A DNA stretch of 64,000 nucleotides, taken from DAHUXN01 sp963729815 (GTDB lineage Bacteria > Acidobacteriota > Terriglobia > Acidiferrales > UBA7541). The stretch lies in NCBI GenBank assembly GCA_963729815.1, contig CAVSPU010000004.1:248001-312000 (forward strand). Reading direction: 5' to 3'. Positions within the stretch are counted from its first letter, which is position 1. Every line of letters begins with the position of its first letter. The position numbers and the translations under genes are program-made. Shown here in pieces: positions 37,458 to 46,606 of this stretch. The notes beneath the pieces are model-generated. The model did not search any database and was not told the DNA's origin. It saw only the letters and a list, made by a program, of their open reading frames with translations.

Positions 37458-37886
37458 GTGGCCCAAGTTGGTGTTGCCGCAGTGACTAAAAATATTCCTA
37501 TGCTCAAGGTCTTACTTGCTGACGAGAGTCGTGAATTTCGCAAATTCATCAAGCGAGTGTCGGAGGTGGAATGGGACATCGAAGTCGTTGGCGAAGCCAC
37601 AAACGGCCACGAGCTTCTTCCCCTGGTCCGCCAACTCAAACCCGACGTAGTCTTGGCCGACATCGCTTTGTCTGGCATGGAAGGTCTTGAAGGTGCCCGG
37701 CGAATCAAAGCGGAACTCCCATGCACGAGAGTGATCTTACTTTCCGTTGTTGATGAACCTGCATTGCGCATCGCCGCGGCGAAATACGGCGCAGATTTCT
37801 TTTTATTAAAGGACGCTCCAATATCAGAAATCTTTTCGCGCATTCGGGGAAAACCGCCAACCAAGGCGACTCCGCGGACCTTCTGA
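37458..37886 (+). CDS. Single-domain response regulator
   Basis: 142 aa. GTG at 37458 preceded by AAAGAGG; an ATG at 37500 (MLKVLLADES) is an alternative without such a site. Receiver fold with VLLADES, phosphoacceptor Asp68 (VVLADIA), Ser in LLSVVD and Lys in LLKDAP. No output domain. It lies about 130 bases before the diguanylate cyclase gene and may feed it or an orphan kinase. Confidence 0.85.
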   Translation: MAQVGVAAVTKNIPMLKVLLADESREFRKFIKRVSEVEWDIEVVGEATNGHELLPLVRQLKPDVVLADIALSGMEGLEGARRIKAELPCTRVILLSVVDEPALRIAAAKYGADFFLLKDAPISEIFSRIRGKPPTKATPRTF

Positions 37887-38017
37887 CTTTGTTTGGCGCA
37901 GAGCAGATTTAACAAGACTCCACCGCAATGCTTCCAATTCGGTTTGATTCTCGACTTCATCGTCTGAGCTGATTCTGTCATGCGCCAGATTTGAAAAGAG
38001 CGGACGGGGTGAGCGGA

Positions 38018-39670
38018 ATGGATGAGCCCGATATTGATCTAAGCGCTGTGTTCCGAGAGGACATATTTTCCTCTTCCCACGCGATCGGACCTTTTCGCCA
38101 CATTCGTCTGCCGGATTCGGAAGGCCAATTGATGAACCCCGGTGATCTTCAACGGCACGGACTGCCTGCTCAGATCGAGGTGCCCACATGTGATTCTGCA
38201 ATCGAGCAAAAAGATGATAATACGGCGGCTCCGGGGCGCGCAGCGCTGCTCGCAGCTATCGTTAACTCCTCGCGTGACGCCATTATTGGCATGGCGTTGG
38301 AAGGGACAATTGTGAGCTGGAATTGGGGCGCGCATCGGATTTACGGATACGCACCGGAAGAAGTCATCGGCCGCTCTTTTTCCGTTTTGGTTCCATTGGA
38401 TCGTTTGGATGAGTTTCTAGATTTTCTTGAGCGAGTATCGAAGAACGAAGCCTTTCCGGCGCACGAGACAGTGCACGCTCGGAAGGGGGGCGGCCACATG
38501 TCAGTCTTCCTATCCGTTTCGCCAATCCGCAATGCGAACGGCCAGGTCGCGGGTGTGTCCGCAATATCCCGCGAACTGACGGAGCCAAACCTTCGCGAAC
38601 AAGAACTGCGGCGCACGAATGAGAAACTTCTGGAAATGGTCGGCGGCCTGCAGCAGCGCAACACCGTGATGAGTCTGGTTCACGAGCTGAGCGCTCTCTT
38701 GGGAAATTGCTTCTCTCAGGAGGAAGCGCACACTGTGCTTGGGGAGACCCTGCCGAAATTATTTCCGACGGTGTCAGGCGCACTCTTTGAATGGAACGCT
38801 GACCTGAAGTTCCTCGAAGCAAGCGCCGCCTGGGGAGAAAATTCTGCACGGGAGAATATTTTTTCCTCGGAAGAATGCCTGGCTGTACGCCGTGGTCAGA
38901 CGCACGAGGTAGTGGATCCTGCGTCGCCGATTCGGTGTCCTCATCTCACGAGGTTACCCAAATCGAATTCCATATGCACGCCGCTCATTGCCGCTGGAGA
39001 AACACTTGGAGTGCTTAGCGTCAGCGGGCCCCCCTATGAACTGAGTCAGCCGAAAGACGCGCAAGAAAGACTCTTAACATCGAGGAAGCGAGTAGTTGAG
39101 ATGGTTGCCGGACACATTGCCGTGACACTGGCCAATTTGAAACTTCGCGAGCGCCTTCGGGCACAGTCTATCCGCGACCCGGTGACGCGATTATTCAACC
39201 GGAGATATCTCGATGAAACGCTGCCACGGGAGCTTCATCGTGCGGAACGTGACATGAAGTGCCTGAGCATCATCATGTGTGACTTCGATCGCTTTAAGCA
39301 ATTCAACGACGCAAACGGCCATGCGGCGGGTGACAATCTTTTGCGCTCATTCGGCGATCTGGTGCTGAAAACAGTTCGGGCGGGCGATATTGCCTGTCGA
39401 TACGGGGGCGATGAATTCGTCCTCATCTTGTTGGATACTCCGTTCGAAACGGCTCAGCGGCGCGCAGACCTCTTGCTGCGTGAATTCCGGCGAGCCGCGA
39501 TTCAACACGGGGACAAGTTTCTCGACCCCGGGACGCTTTCAATGGGCGTGTGCAGCTATCCGATCCACGGGTCGACCGCCGGCCAATTGCTCGGCCTGGC
39601 GGACGAGGCTTTGTACCGCGCGAAAGCGGCCGCGGGAAACCAAGTAGTCTTGGCATCCGCCTCCGCCTGA
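38018..39670 (+). CDS. PAS-GAF-GGDEF diguanylate cyclase
   Basis: 550 aa from the ATG at 38018 (a TTG nine codons upstream is possible). A PAS domain (about residues 80-190: NSSRDAIIGMALEGTIVSWN, GAHRIYGYAPEEVIGRS) is followed by a GAF-like domain (about 215-365) and a GGDEF domain (DPVTRLFNRRYLDE, RYGGDEFVLIL). RAGD exactly five residues before GGDEF is the RxxD inhibitory site for product feedback. It makes c-di-GMP in the cytoplasm. The PAS has no visible cofactor-specific residue, so its signal is unknown. C-di-GMP output may connect with the exopolysaccharide genes of this strain. Confidence 0.92.
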   Translation: MDEPDIDLSAVFREDIFSSSHAIGPFRHIRLPDSEGQLMNPGDLQRHGLPAQIEVPTCDSAIEQKDDNTAAPGRAALLAAIVNSSRDAIIGMALEGTIVSWNWGAHRIYGYAPEEVIGRSFSVLVPLDRLDEFLDFLERVSKNEAFPAHETVHARKGGGHMSVFLSVSPIRNANGQVAGVSAISRELTEPNLREQELRRTNEKLLEMVGGLQQRNTVMSLVHELSALLGNCFSQEEAHTVLGETLPKLFPTVSGALFEWNADLKFLEASAAWGENSARENIFSSEECLAVRRGQTHEVVDPASPIRCPHLTRLPKSNSICTPLIAAGETLGVLSVSGPPYELSQPKDAQERLLTSRKRVVEMVAGHIAVTLANLKLRERLRAQSIRDPVTRLFNRRYLDETLPRELHRAERDMKCLSIIMCDFDRFKQFNDANGHAAGDNLLRSFGDLVLKTVRAGDIACRYGGDEFVLILLDTPFETAQRRADLLLREFRRAAIQHGDKFLDPGTLSMGVCSYPIHGSTAGQLLGLADEALYRAKAAAGNQVVLASASA

Positions 39671-40112
39671 TTTGGACTGCCATGGGAAGCAAAACAGTTC
39701 CCACTTTACGCGCGGACTTTCGAAACGGGGAACATCATCCGTTATCGAAGAGTGATAAGCATGAATGACGCGGACCATGGCCCGGACCATAAGTACCCTT
39801 CTCTTTTGATCTCCTGTTCGACACGCCTCAAGGAAAACGAGAAGGTTTTCCGTGTGCGGTTGAGATTCTGTCGAAGCCAAACAGATCCAAGTCGGAAGCC
39901 CGATTGCTTCTGCGATTCAGTGGGCAGGCAGAGCCACGCTTGGAGAGCGCCGGGAGGAAGCCTTCCTTCTCTTCGTTGTGGCGTTGGAATCGCTATATCG
40001 AGCCTGCTTCATTCGGCTCTGCCTGCGGGCATGGCATATCCCGCCGGTCGAGACTCAGCGACCGGCCCGAAAGCCGCTGAGTCCGTTCAGAATCTTCGGC
40101 CACAGTTTTGAA
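39671..40112. other. Convergent intergenic region
   Basis: About 440 bases between the cyclase and the SYLF gene, which end towards each other. I see no gene or clear terminator. Confidence 0.4.
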
Positions 40113-40832
40113 CTAACGCTCTGCCCTCTCTTGCGGAGAAGCGTTTTGCAGGAGGGAGACAAGTTGGCCGGCTGCCGCCGGCGTAGTGGTAGAGTGTCTA
40201 AATACGATGTTCTCGGGAGTGAGCCCGCGCCCGTACAGCGCTTCATTGCCTTCGTTGTCCGGATGCAACGTCGACCCTTCCAATGAGATGCCGGCGAAAA
40301 GCCCCCGGGCTCGCGAGTAGGTTAGTATTTCGGCGCGCATATACGCGTCAGTGTCCGCTTCGGCCGCTCGCCCCACTGGGCCCGCAGCAGCTGTCGCATC
40401 AGCACCAAGCTTCACCTTGCTGTGAAGAAGGCTATGTGCGCCGCGATCGTTCATGATAAGCAATACAAAATCCGTTGCTTGCCCGCCGATCTGAAAACCA
40501 AAGCTGCCTCCCTCCAATACCATCATCAATGGGGCGCCCCACGAACCCTTAAAGTCTGGGCCCGTCCGACAGACCATGGCGCCTCTTCCGTAGCTTCCGC
40601 CAACTCCAAAAGCAGCCTTCAAAACCGATGGTATGACCACAACACAACGGGATCTATCGAGCAGATCTCGCGGAATATTGTCGGGCATGTTCATGATTTC
40701 ACTGAGCACACGGCCCGAGTTTCTCAGCCGCTTCTCTTCCGTATCTCTCGTGTCTCCTGCGCACACTCGAACTGTCGACCCGATCAATACGATCGCGACC
40801 ATCGTCGTAAGCATCCGAAGCATGACTTTCAT
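40113..40832 (-). CDS. SYLF/YSC84-domain lipid-binding protein, exported
   Basis: 239 aa, ATG at 40832 after AGGAGG. Signal peptide (MLTTMVAIVLIGSTVRVCAG), then the SYLF/YSC84 core: NIPRDLLDRSRCVVVIPSV, GGSYGRGAMVCR, GSWGAPLMMVLEGGSFGFQI, ATDFVLLIMNDRGA, SRARGLFAGISLEG. Bacterial SYLF proteins are small secreted or periplasmic proteins thought to bind lipids; a biological role is not established. Its leader shares a motif with the PEP-CTERM gene at 36.8 kb. Confidence 0.88.
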   Translation of the reverse strand: MKVMLRMLTTMVAIVLIGSTVRVCAGDTRDTEEKRLRNSGRVLSEIMNMPDNIPRDLLDRSRCVVVIPSVLKAAFGVGGSYGRGAMVCRTGPDFKGSWGAPLMMVLEGGSFGFQIGGQATDFVLLIMNDRGAHSLLHSKVKLGADATAAAGPVGRAAEADTDAYMRAEILTYSRARGLFAGISLEGSTLHPDNEGNEALYGRGLTPENIVFRHSTTTPAAAGQLVSLLQNASPQERAER

Positions 40833-41475
40833 GGCTTTTCTGCCTCCTGGTGGGAACTTTACGAGTCTCCATAGGGCCGATTAACCTGTCCAATTGGCAC
40901 TTTAAAGTCGTTATTGAGCAAGAATGCGACACATCCTAGTGGGCGTTTTTCTTGAATGCATAACTTCGACAGGTTAGAAGGGCTTCTGGCGTCGGGCAAT
41001 CAGATGTTCCATGTACATTTCCGGAGAGAATACAGGTTAGCGGCAGTAGAATACCCGACAACCAGCGCGAGTCGAATGCCTCCAAGTATACAGCAAATAC
41101 CCTAAACAGATTACAGCATGCCTCGGATTGGCCACTCTTTTCGCGTCGGTTACGGTGCAAGTGGCTTCCGGAATTCGGATCAAAAGATAGGACTCGATTG
41201 ATGACAGTCGCTGCTTCAACCGTCGGTTTCCCCGCCATCGCGATTCATAACTCAATTAGTAGGCGTGGCGGGGAACCGTCCATTCTTCTGGAAATCTAAG
41301 GAAGCAAGGAAGCAGCGAAAATTTTGAATCTCTCGGAATCGGCCGTGAAAACGCGTTTTTTGCACGCGAGGGAGCAATTGCACGAGTGTCTTGTTGATCG
41401 AACAAACTAATCCGCCGGCTTCACCGCAGCGCAGAATCGAAAGCAGGTTTTCACCTGACCTCAAGAGTTTCCCTT
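40833..41475. other. Intergenic region with a sigma-factor remnant
   Basis: About 640 bases. It holds the SYLF leader at its left end and the ECF sigma remnant at 41300-41410. Nothing else is recognisable. Confidence 0.4.
41300..41410 (+). pseudogene. ECF sigma factor region 4 remnant
   Basis: A short frame reading SKEAAKILNLSESAVKTRFL then HAREQLHECLVDRTN before TAA. This is the helix-turn-helix of sigma region 4 (normally S..EAA..L.LSE.AVK.R..RAR..L). An in-frame stop lies directly upstream (41297-41299), with a trace of matching sequence before it, and no region 2 is visible. A dead fragment. Confidence 0.5.
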
Positions 41476-42708
41476 TCATTTCCCGCCAGCCGAATGCAGA
41501 AATAGAGTGAGATACCGGCGGAGGTTACTGGTGACGAGAAAGTGCTCTCGCACGTGTTCATGCCCATTTTCTCCAAGTCTTCGCGCAATGTTGGGGTTGG
41601 AAAGCAAGAACCGGATCTGGTATGCCGCGCCCTCCACGGAGTGGCAAAGCATGCCTGTCTGCTTGTGAATCACCTGTGCGGGGATCCCGCCAACGGCCGA
41701 AGCGATCACAGGCTTCTTCTTCCACAGGCCTTCCGTCACCGTGAGGCCGAAACCTTCTCGCAAGCTCTTCTGGATGATAATCGTCGAAGCCCGCTGCAGG
41801 GCGTTGATCTCGAGTGCGCTCCAGGGCGGCAGGTCGAGAATGTGTATGTCGGTGTCATTTCCAGCCGCCTCCTGGACTTCCGTAAGAACGGCCTTTCCTT
41901 CCGGATCGTCCGCGGCCCCGCCGCCGGCCAGGACGAGCTGACAATCAAAGTATCGTTTTACGTTCTGGAAAGCCCGAATTACACCAACTGGGTCTTTTAA
42001 TCGATCGAATCTGGATACTTGAGTCAAGATAGGGCGCTGGGAATCGATTTGGAAGCGCTCAAGAACTTGATTCACTATGTCCGGGCCGAGTTCTCTATTC
42101 TTCTCCGAAAGCGGGTCAATTGATGGGTAAAACAGATACTGCGGAATCGGAAGTTGCCTGGCGAACGAGGGCGAGGAAAAGATTGCCGCATCATATCGGT
42201 TGACGAACAGTTGCAGGAACCGCCAGACCTTCGCGTTGGGATGCGAAAGATCGATGTGGCATCGCCAGATCCAGTGTCCCGCACGTTCTCGCCGCGCCAG
42301 GATAAGTGCAACTGGCTGCGGATCGTGGATGATCGTAAACTCAGAATCAAATTGCATGCGCGCTTGGTTCTGTTCGCTATAGGTGAGGAATACTCGGAAG
42401 CTCTTCGCCGGACGGTCATACCGTTCGCCGTGAAGGGCGTTGTGAAACGCCTTCGTGACTTCGAAGAAATCATCGCCTCCTGTGATCACGTCCCATCTCA
42501 CGGCGAGCTCGAGTTCCTGCATCAGTGGCACGATGCGGTTCAGTATCTCCGCCACTCCTCCGCCCACCGAAGTCGAGTTAACCATCTGCACGCTCCGGCC
42601 GCGAAGCCGCGAAGCCAGCGTGCGCAGCTCGGCTACCTCGCCCGCCCCCAGGAGCGGCGAGTAGTCGTCGAGTTGATTGACTCTATTTTCTGCGAAGGCG
42701 GTGGTCAC
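41476..42708 (-). CDS. treT: Trehalose synthase-type GT4 glycosyltransferase (TreT)
   Basis: 410 aa from the GTG at 42708, which overlaps the DUF5752 stop by 4 bases. TreT-like features: VQMVNSTSVGGGVAEILNR at the N terminus, VRWDVITGGDDFFEVTKAFH, IDLSHPN, LTQVSRFDRLKDPVGVIRAF, LREGFGLTVTEGLWKKKPVI (the EX7E region of retaining GT4 enzymes). TreT joins an NDP-glucose to glucose to give trehalose in one step. Here it sits with OtsA and OtsB, so two routes to trehalose are encoded together. Confidence 0.88.
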   Translation of the reverse strand: MTTAFAENRVNQLDDYSPLLGAGEVAELRTLASRLRGRSVQMVNSTSVGGGVAEILNRIVPLMQELELAVRWDVITGGDDFFEVTKAFHNALHGERYDRPAKSFRVFLTYSEQNQARMQFDSEFTIIHDPQPVALILARRERAGHWIWRCHIDLSHPNAKVWRFLQLFVNRYDAAIFSSPSFARQLPIPQYLFYPSIDPLSEKNRELGPDIVNQVLERFQIDSQRPILTQVSRFDRLKDPVGVIRAFQNVKRYFDCQLVLAGGGAADDPEGKAVLTEVQEAAGNDTDIHILDLPPWSALEINALQRASTIIIQKSLREGFGLTVTEGLWKKKPVIASAVGGIPAQVIHKQTGMLCHSVEGAAYQIRFLLSNPNIARRLGENGHEHVREHFLVTSNLRRYLTLFLHSAGGK

Positions 42709-43358
42709 TTGTTTAGCTCCCTCATGGCAAGCCCTAGGATTTGTGCGCGGGCGCTGTCCAGCGTGTTCGTATAGATATCGATGCGTTCCGTCATCCGGGC
42801 CAGCGTTTGAAGCCCTAATTCCTGCGCAAACCATTCCGAGAAGTCATTGGTCCGCAAATGGAGCCGCAGCCGCGAAGTGAGGAAGTGGAACTGCAGAGAA
42901 GCATGGCTGGCTTGTTCGAGCTCCCGGCAGAATTCCTCCAGCGTCCAGCTTTCCGGTCCCACCAATGCTTCCTCCTCGACTGTTTCGCAAAAATAGAATG
43001 GTTCGAACGCCCCTTGTTTTGCTTCGAACGAGTGTTCCTTGCAATAAGTCTCGACGCACTGGCGCAAATCGCGGCGCAAATCTCCGAGAGAGACATAATC
43101 GCGGATATCGATTGAGGCCAGCCGTTCGGCGAGTTCAGCGCGATTGCAAGCGGCCAGTACCCATTGCGCGAAATCGTTGGAGAATCCTTCAGTCAGAAAA
43201 TGATGCCGGCCCAGGCTCTGAAACGTATGATAGAAGATCGAATCCTCGCTGCATCGCTCAAGATCATCGCGCAGATGAAGAAGGCTCGTCGCCCGCTGGT
43301 TCCCGATGCGGGTCAGATAAGAAGCGGTCACAAATCGGAAGGGTTTAGCCGCCCTCAA
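42705..43358 (-). CDS. DUF5752 family protein
   Basis: 217 aa, overlapping otsB by 4 bases upstream and treT by 4 bases downstream. Recognised by its N terminus (KPFRFVTASYLTRIGNQRAT, LRDDLERCSEDSIFYHTFQS) and the FSNDFAQWV / FSEWFAQELG repeats. Function unknown. It contains many conserved His and acidic residues but no known catalytic motif. Its fixed position between OtsB and TreT suggests a regulatory or accessory job in trehalose synthesis. Confidence 0.75.
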   Translation of the reverse strand: MRAAKPFRFVTASYLTRIGNQRATSLLHLRDDLERCSEDSIFYHTFQSLGRHHFLTEGFSNDFAQWVLAACNRAELAERLASIDIRDYVSLGDLRRDLRQCVETYCKEHSFEAKQGAFEPFYFCETVEEEALVGPESWTLEEFCRELEQASHASLQFHFLTSRLRLHLRTNDFSEWFAQELGLQTLARMTERIDIYTNTLDSARAQILGLAMRELNK

Positions 43359-44218
43359 CGCAGTTCCTCCTCCAGTCTTTGTAAGAAACGATATATCTCA
43401 TTGGGATTACGCAGCCAAAACCTTGCTCTCGTCCGATTTGGTCGTCCCACGCGCACTGTGATTCCTTCTCCCAGCTCCTTGAACGCCTCTTCGTCCGTCG
43501 TGTCATCTCCCACGCAAATCGGCAGAGTGAACCGGGGAAGTCCTGCCAGCAATCTCTTGGCAGCTGCGCCTTTTCCGGAGACCGCACAAGGCAGCACTTC
43601 CCAGGTTTTTTCCCCTCGGATCACGCGAACATCCATGAGGTAAGGTTTCAACGCGATCTGGAATGCTTTTCTCAAGCGTCGCGTCACCGCACTGCTTGCG
43701 GCACGGAAGTGCACAGCAAACCCTGCTTTCTTGTCTTCAACCCATACTCCCGGCAGCCCGCGAAGCTGTCGGACTTCAGCAATCCTCGCGCGTTTGATTT
43801 GGCGCAGAATTGTTTTCGAAAGTATGCGTGGGCTGCCATCTTGCTCCCAACCATGGAGTCCGAGACACTGAACTCCCGGCACTCCAGCCTTGCTCCGCAA
43901 ATCCTTCAATGTGCGGCCACTGATAATTGCCACGTTTACTCGCGGGCAGCCGGCCAACCTTGAGAGCGCGTGGCGTGCCTGCTTCGGAAGGCGAACCTGG
44001 CTGGGAAACGGTCGCAGCTCCGCCAACGTGCCGTCGAAATCGAGCAGCAGTGCAACGTGCTCTGCTTTCCGCACTCGCCTGGCGATCTCTTCCCACCCGC
44101 CGAATAGGTGGCGTGCTCTTGCAGGACGGACAATCCTATGTGGTGCTTGGAGTCGGAGTCGCTTCTCTGCGCCGATTCCGTCCTGCTTCTGGCCTCTCGT
44201 TGCTCTCTTCTTCACGGT
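43355..44218 (-). CDS. otsB: Trehalose-6-phosphate phosphatase
   Basis: About 287 aa from a GTG at 44218; a TTG at 44308 would overlap otsA by 62 bases. HAD fold: motif I LLLDFDGTLAEL (Asp nucleophile), motif II IISGRT, FAVHFR, motif IV CVGDDTTDEEAF. Length and motifs match OtsB, which converts trehalose-6-phosphate to trehalose. The stop overlaps the DUF5752 start (ATGA). Confidence 0.9.
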   Translation of the reverse strand, partial: TVKKRATRGQKQDGIGAEKRLRLQAPHRIVRPARARHLFGGWEEIARRVRKAEHVALLLDFDGTLAELRPFPSQVRLPKQARHALSRLAGCPRVNVAIISGRTLKDLRSKAGVPGVQCLGLHGWEQDGSPRILSKTILRQIKRARIAEVRQLRGLPGVWVEDKKAGFAVHFRAASSAVTRRLRKAFQIALKPYLMDVRVIRGEKTWEVLPCAVSGKGAAAKRLLAGLPRFTLPICVGDDTTDEEAFKELGEGITVRVGRPNRTRARFWLRNPNEIYRFLQRLEEELR

Positions 44219-44246
44219 TCGCTCGAACTCGGCGGATGATTTCAAT

Positions 44247-46511
44247 TCAGGCGGCGCCGACCGTACCGGCTTCTGCCTTCTCGATGCGTATCTCCGAAAG
44301 CCCCGCAATTAGATTTCCTGCCCAGCGATAGACGTTGTGATCTCTCACGACCTGCCGCATCTGCCGCATTCGTTCTTGCCGCTCGTGCGGGTCCATTTCC
44401 AGTGCCACATGAATGGCGTTGGCGATTTGTTCCGTATCGTACGGGTTTACGATGAACGCATCTCTCAACTCTCGCGCGGCTCCCGTAAATTCGCTGAGAA
44501 CCAGCGCGCCTTCCTCGTCATCCCGCGCCGCCACGAACTCCTTCGCCACCAGGTTCATCCCGTCATGCAGCGAAGTCACCAGACAAATATCGGCAGCGCG
44601 ATAATACGGCTCGATTTCCTTATGGCTGTGGTGCTTGTTGCGGAGCACGATGGGCTTCCATGAACTCGTCTGCCACTTCCAGTTGATCCGCTCCGCTTCT
44701 GCCTCCACCTCGCCGAGCAAGTCGTGATACCTCTTGATGTGCGTCCGGCTGGGCGATCCAATCTGCACGAACGTGAATTTCTCGCAGTAAGCGGGCCATT
44801 TCTCGAAGAACCTCTCAATGCCGCGGAATCGTTCGAGTATGCCCTTGGTGTAGTCCACGCGGTCCACGCCGATGCCGAGGAACCTCGCGTTCAAGCCCAT
44901 GTTTTTCAGCAATTCCGCGCGCAGCACGTAAGGCGACGGGCAGGGCTCCTTCATCTCGGGGCTTTCCGAGAACTCTACGCTGATGGGGAATGCGCGCACC
45001 TGCGTCATGTGCCCACTCCGCCGTACGCTGAAATGCTCCCACTCCACCTGCGCTTCAATGGCGCGTTCCACCGTATCCAGGAAATTGTTGCTGTCCGCTT
45101 GAATGTGGAAACCAATCAAGTCCGCGCCAAGCAAGCCGTCCAGCAGTTCGCGCTGCCATGGGCAAATGCGCACCGCCTCGGGATTGGGCCAGGGAATATG
45201 CCAAAAGATTGCGACGCGCGCGTCGGGCCGCGCTTCCTTAATCATGCGCGGCAGCAGCGCGAAGTGGTAGTCTTGCACCAGGACAATCGGGTCTTCCACT
45301 CCCGCCAATTCCTCAAGTACTGCGCGGGCGAATTTGGAGTTCACCTCCTGATAACACCTCCAGTCGTGCGCTCGAAAAATGGGCCGCGTGTGCGCGATAT
45401 GGCAAAGCGGCCAGAGGCCCTCGTTCGCGAAACCGAAGTAATAGCCTTCATCCTCTTCTTTAGTCAGCCAGACGCGCCGCAGCTTGTATTCCGGCTGTTC
45501 CGGCGGAACGCGAAGCGAATCGCGTGCGTCCACCGTTTCGCGGTCCGCGTCCCCAGAGCCGTGTGCGATCCACGTGCCATTGCACGCGCAAAGAATCGGC
45601 TCCAGTGCCGTCACCAAGCCGCTGGCCGGCACGCTCACCTCAACGTTGCTGCCCTTCCGTACGTGTACATAGGGCTCGCGATTCGAAACAACGATCAGCG
45701 GATTCTGCTGAAGCTTGCCCTGGATATGGACCCGCAGGCGCTCGGCCGTCCACAGCGACTCTCCCGCCTCGCGCAACTGCGCTTCCTGCTTCGCTGCGGC
45801 GCGCGCTGTTTCCAGACTATTCACCAGATGCGTCACCTCTTGCTCCAACGGGCCCAGCGCCGCGCCCGCCGGAGGCCGCAGTTTGCCGAACAAATTTCCG
45901 CGCCGAACCTCGCGCAGCCATTGTGTCGTGCGCGCCATCGGACTCATGATGCTCCAGCGGATAATCAGCAAAATCACGACCGCAATCAGCGCCACCTGCG
46001 CCAGCGCGCGCCAGAATGTGTCGCGCCACTGGTGGTCTCCTTGTCTCCTCAGCGGAGTCGTAGCGTATTCAACAAGCAGTCTCCCCAGCAGCTTTCCATC
46101 CCGGCCGATGGGCAGCACGTAGGCCAGCAAGTCGCCGTTGATGTCGACAAAGGTTCCGCTTCCATCTTTGGCGTGTGTGGTTTCCGCCTGGAGCAGCGCC
46201 CTTCGCGCCAACTCCTCGTCCATTTTGTTTGTTCTGGCCAGGCTTCTGCCTTGCGTGTCGTACACGGCTACGCCCGCTAGATGATCGCGCGCCTCGTATC
46301 GCTCGGCCAATCGTTCGAGCTCGCCGCGTGAACCCGAATCCACCGCGGGCCGCAGCGCTTCACCCACGTTGTCCGCCGTCGTGGCCACATTCTTCTCCAT
46401 CTGTTGCCGCATCGCGCGCGCGACTCCGCGCACTTGCAGATACGCGAACAGGAAGGCTACCGCGGCGATGCCAATCACAAGCGAAACCACTAATTTGAGT
46501 GTCAGTCGCAT
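44247..46511 (-). CDS. otsA: Membrane sensor (HAMP) fused to trehalose-6-phosphate synthase
   Basis: About 754 aa from the ATG at 46511. The N-terminal ~270 residues form a membrane sensor: helix one (LVVSLVIGIAAVAFLFAYL), an extracytoplasmic domain (VATTADNVGEALRPAVDSGS, FVDINGDLLAYVLPIGRDGK), helix two (VALIAVVILLIIRWSIMSPM), then a HAMP-like linker and a coiled coil (GPLEQEVTHLVNSLETARAA). A complete GT20 domain follows (PLIVVSNREPY, WIAHGSGDADR, VLVQDYHFALLPRMI, GVDRVDYTKGI, SLHDGMNLVAKEF). Ordinary OtsA is soluble and ~470 aa. The fusion implies that an extracytoplasmic cue controls trehalose synthesis. Confidence 0.9.
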   Translation of the reverse strand: MRLTLKLVVSLVIGIAAVAFLFAYLQVRGVARAMRQQMEKNVATTADNVGEALRPAVDSGSRGELERLAERYEARDHLAGVAVYDTQGRSLARTNKMDEELARRALLQAETTHAKDGSGTFVDINGDLLAYVLPIGRDGKLLGRLLVEYATTPLRRQGDHQWRDTFWRALAQVALIAVVILLIIRWSIMSPMARTTQWLREVRRGNLFGKLRPPAGAALGPLEQEVTHLVNSLETARAAAKQEAQLREAGESLWTAERLRVHIQGKLQQNPLIVVSNREPYVHVRKGSNVEVSVPASGLVTALEPILCACNGTWIAHGSGDADRETVDARDSLRVPPEQPEYKLRRVWLTKEEDEGYYFGFANEGLWPLCHIAHTRPIFRAHDWRCYQEVNSKFARAVLEELAGVEDPIVLVQDYHFALLPRMIKEARPDARVAIFWHIPWPNPEAVRICPWQRELLDGLLGADLIGFHIQADSNNFLDTVERAIEAQVEWEHFSVRRSGHMTQVRAFPISVEFSESPEMKEPCPSPYVLRAELLKNMGLNARFLGIGVDRVDYTKGILERFRGIERFFEKWPAYCEKFTFVQIGSPSRTHIKRYHDLLGEVEAEAERINWKWQTSSWKPIVLRNKHHSHKEIEPYYRAADICLVTSLHDGMNLVAKEFVAARDDEEGALVLSEFTGAARELRDAFIVNPYDTEQIANAIHVALEMDPHERQERMRQMRQVVRDHNVYRWAGNLIAGLSEIRIEKAEAGTVGAA

Positions 46512-46606
46512 AGGCGCGTTGTGCTGCTGGCTTTGAACCAAGTACGGGCCGACTTGCGCTGAACAAGACTGAGGACTGGGGAAGTGCCTGATGCAGCTTC
46601 TTAAGG

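Noticed and set aside
44724..46280. 518-codon open frame on the plus strand
   Set aside because: It lies wholly antisense to the well-supported sensor/OtsA gene; the His/Arg/Gln-rich product has no domain, and long antisense frames arise from the codon bias of this DNA.
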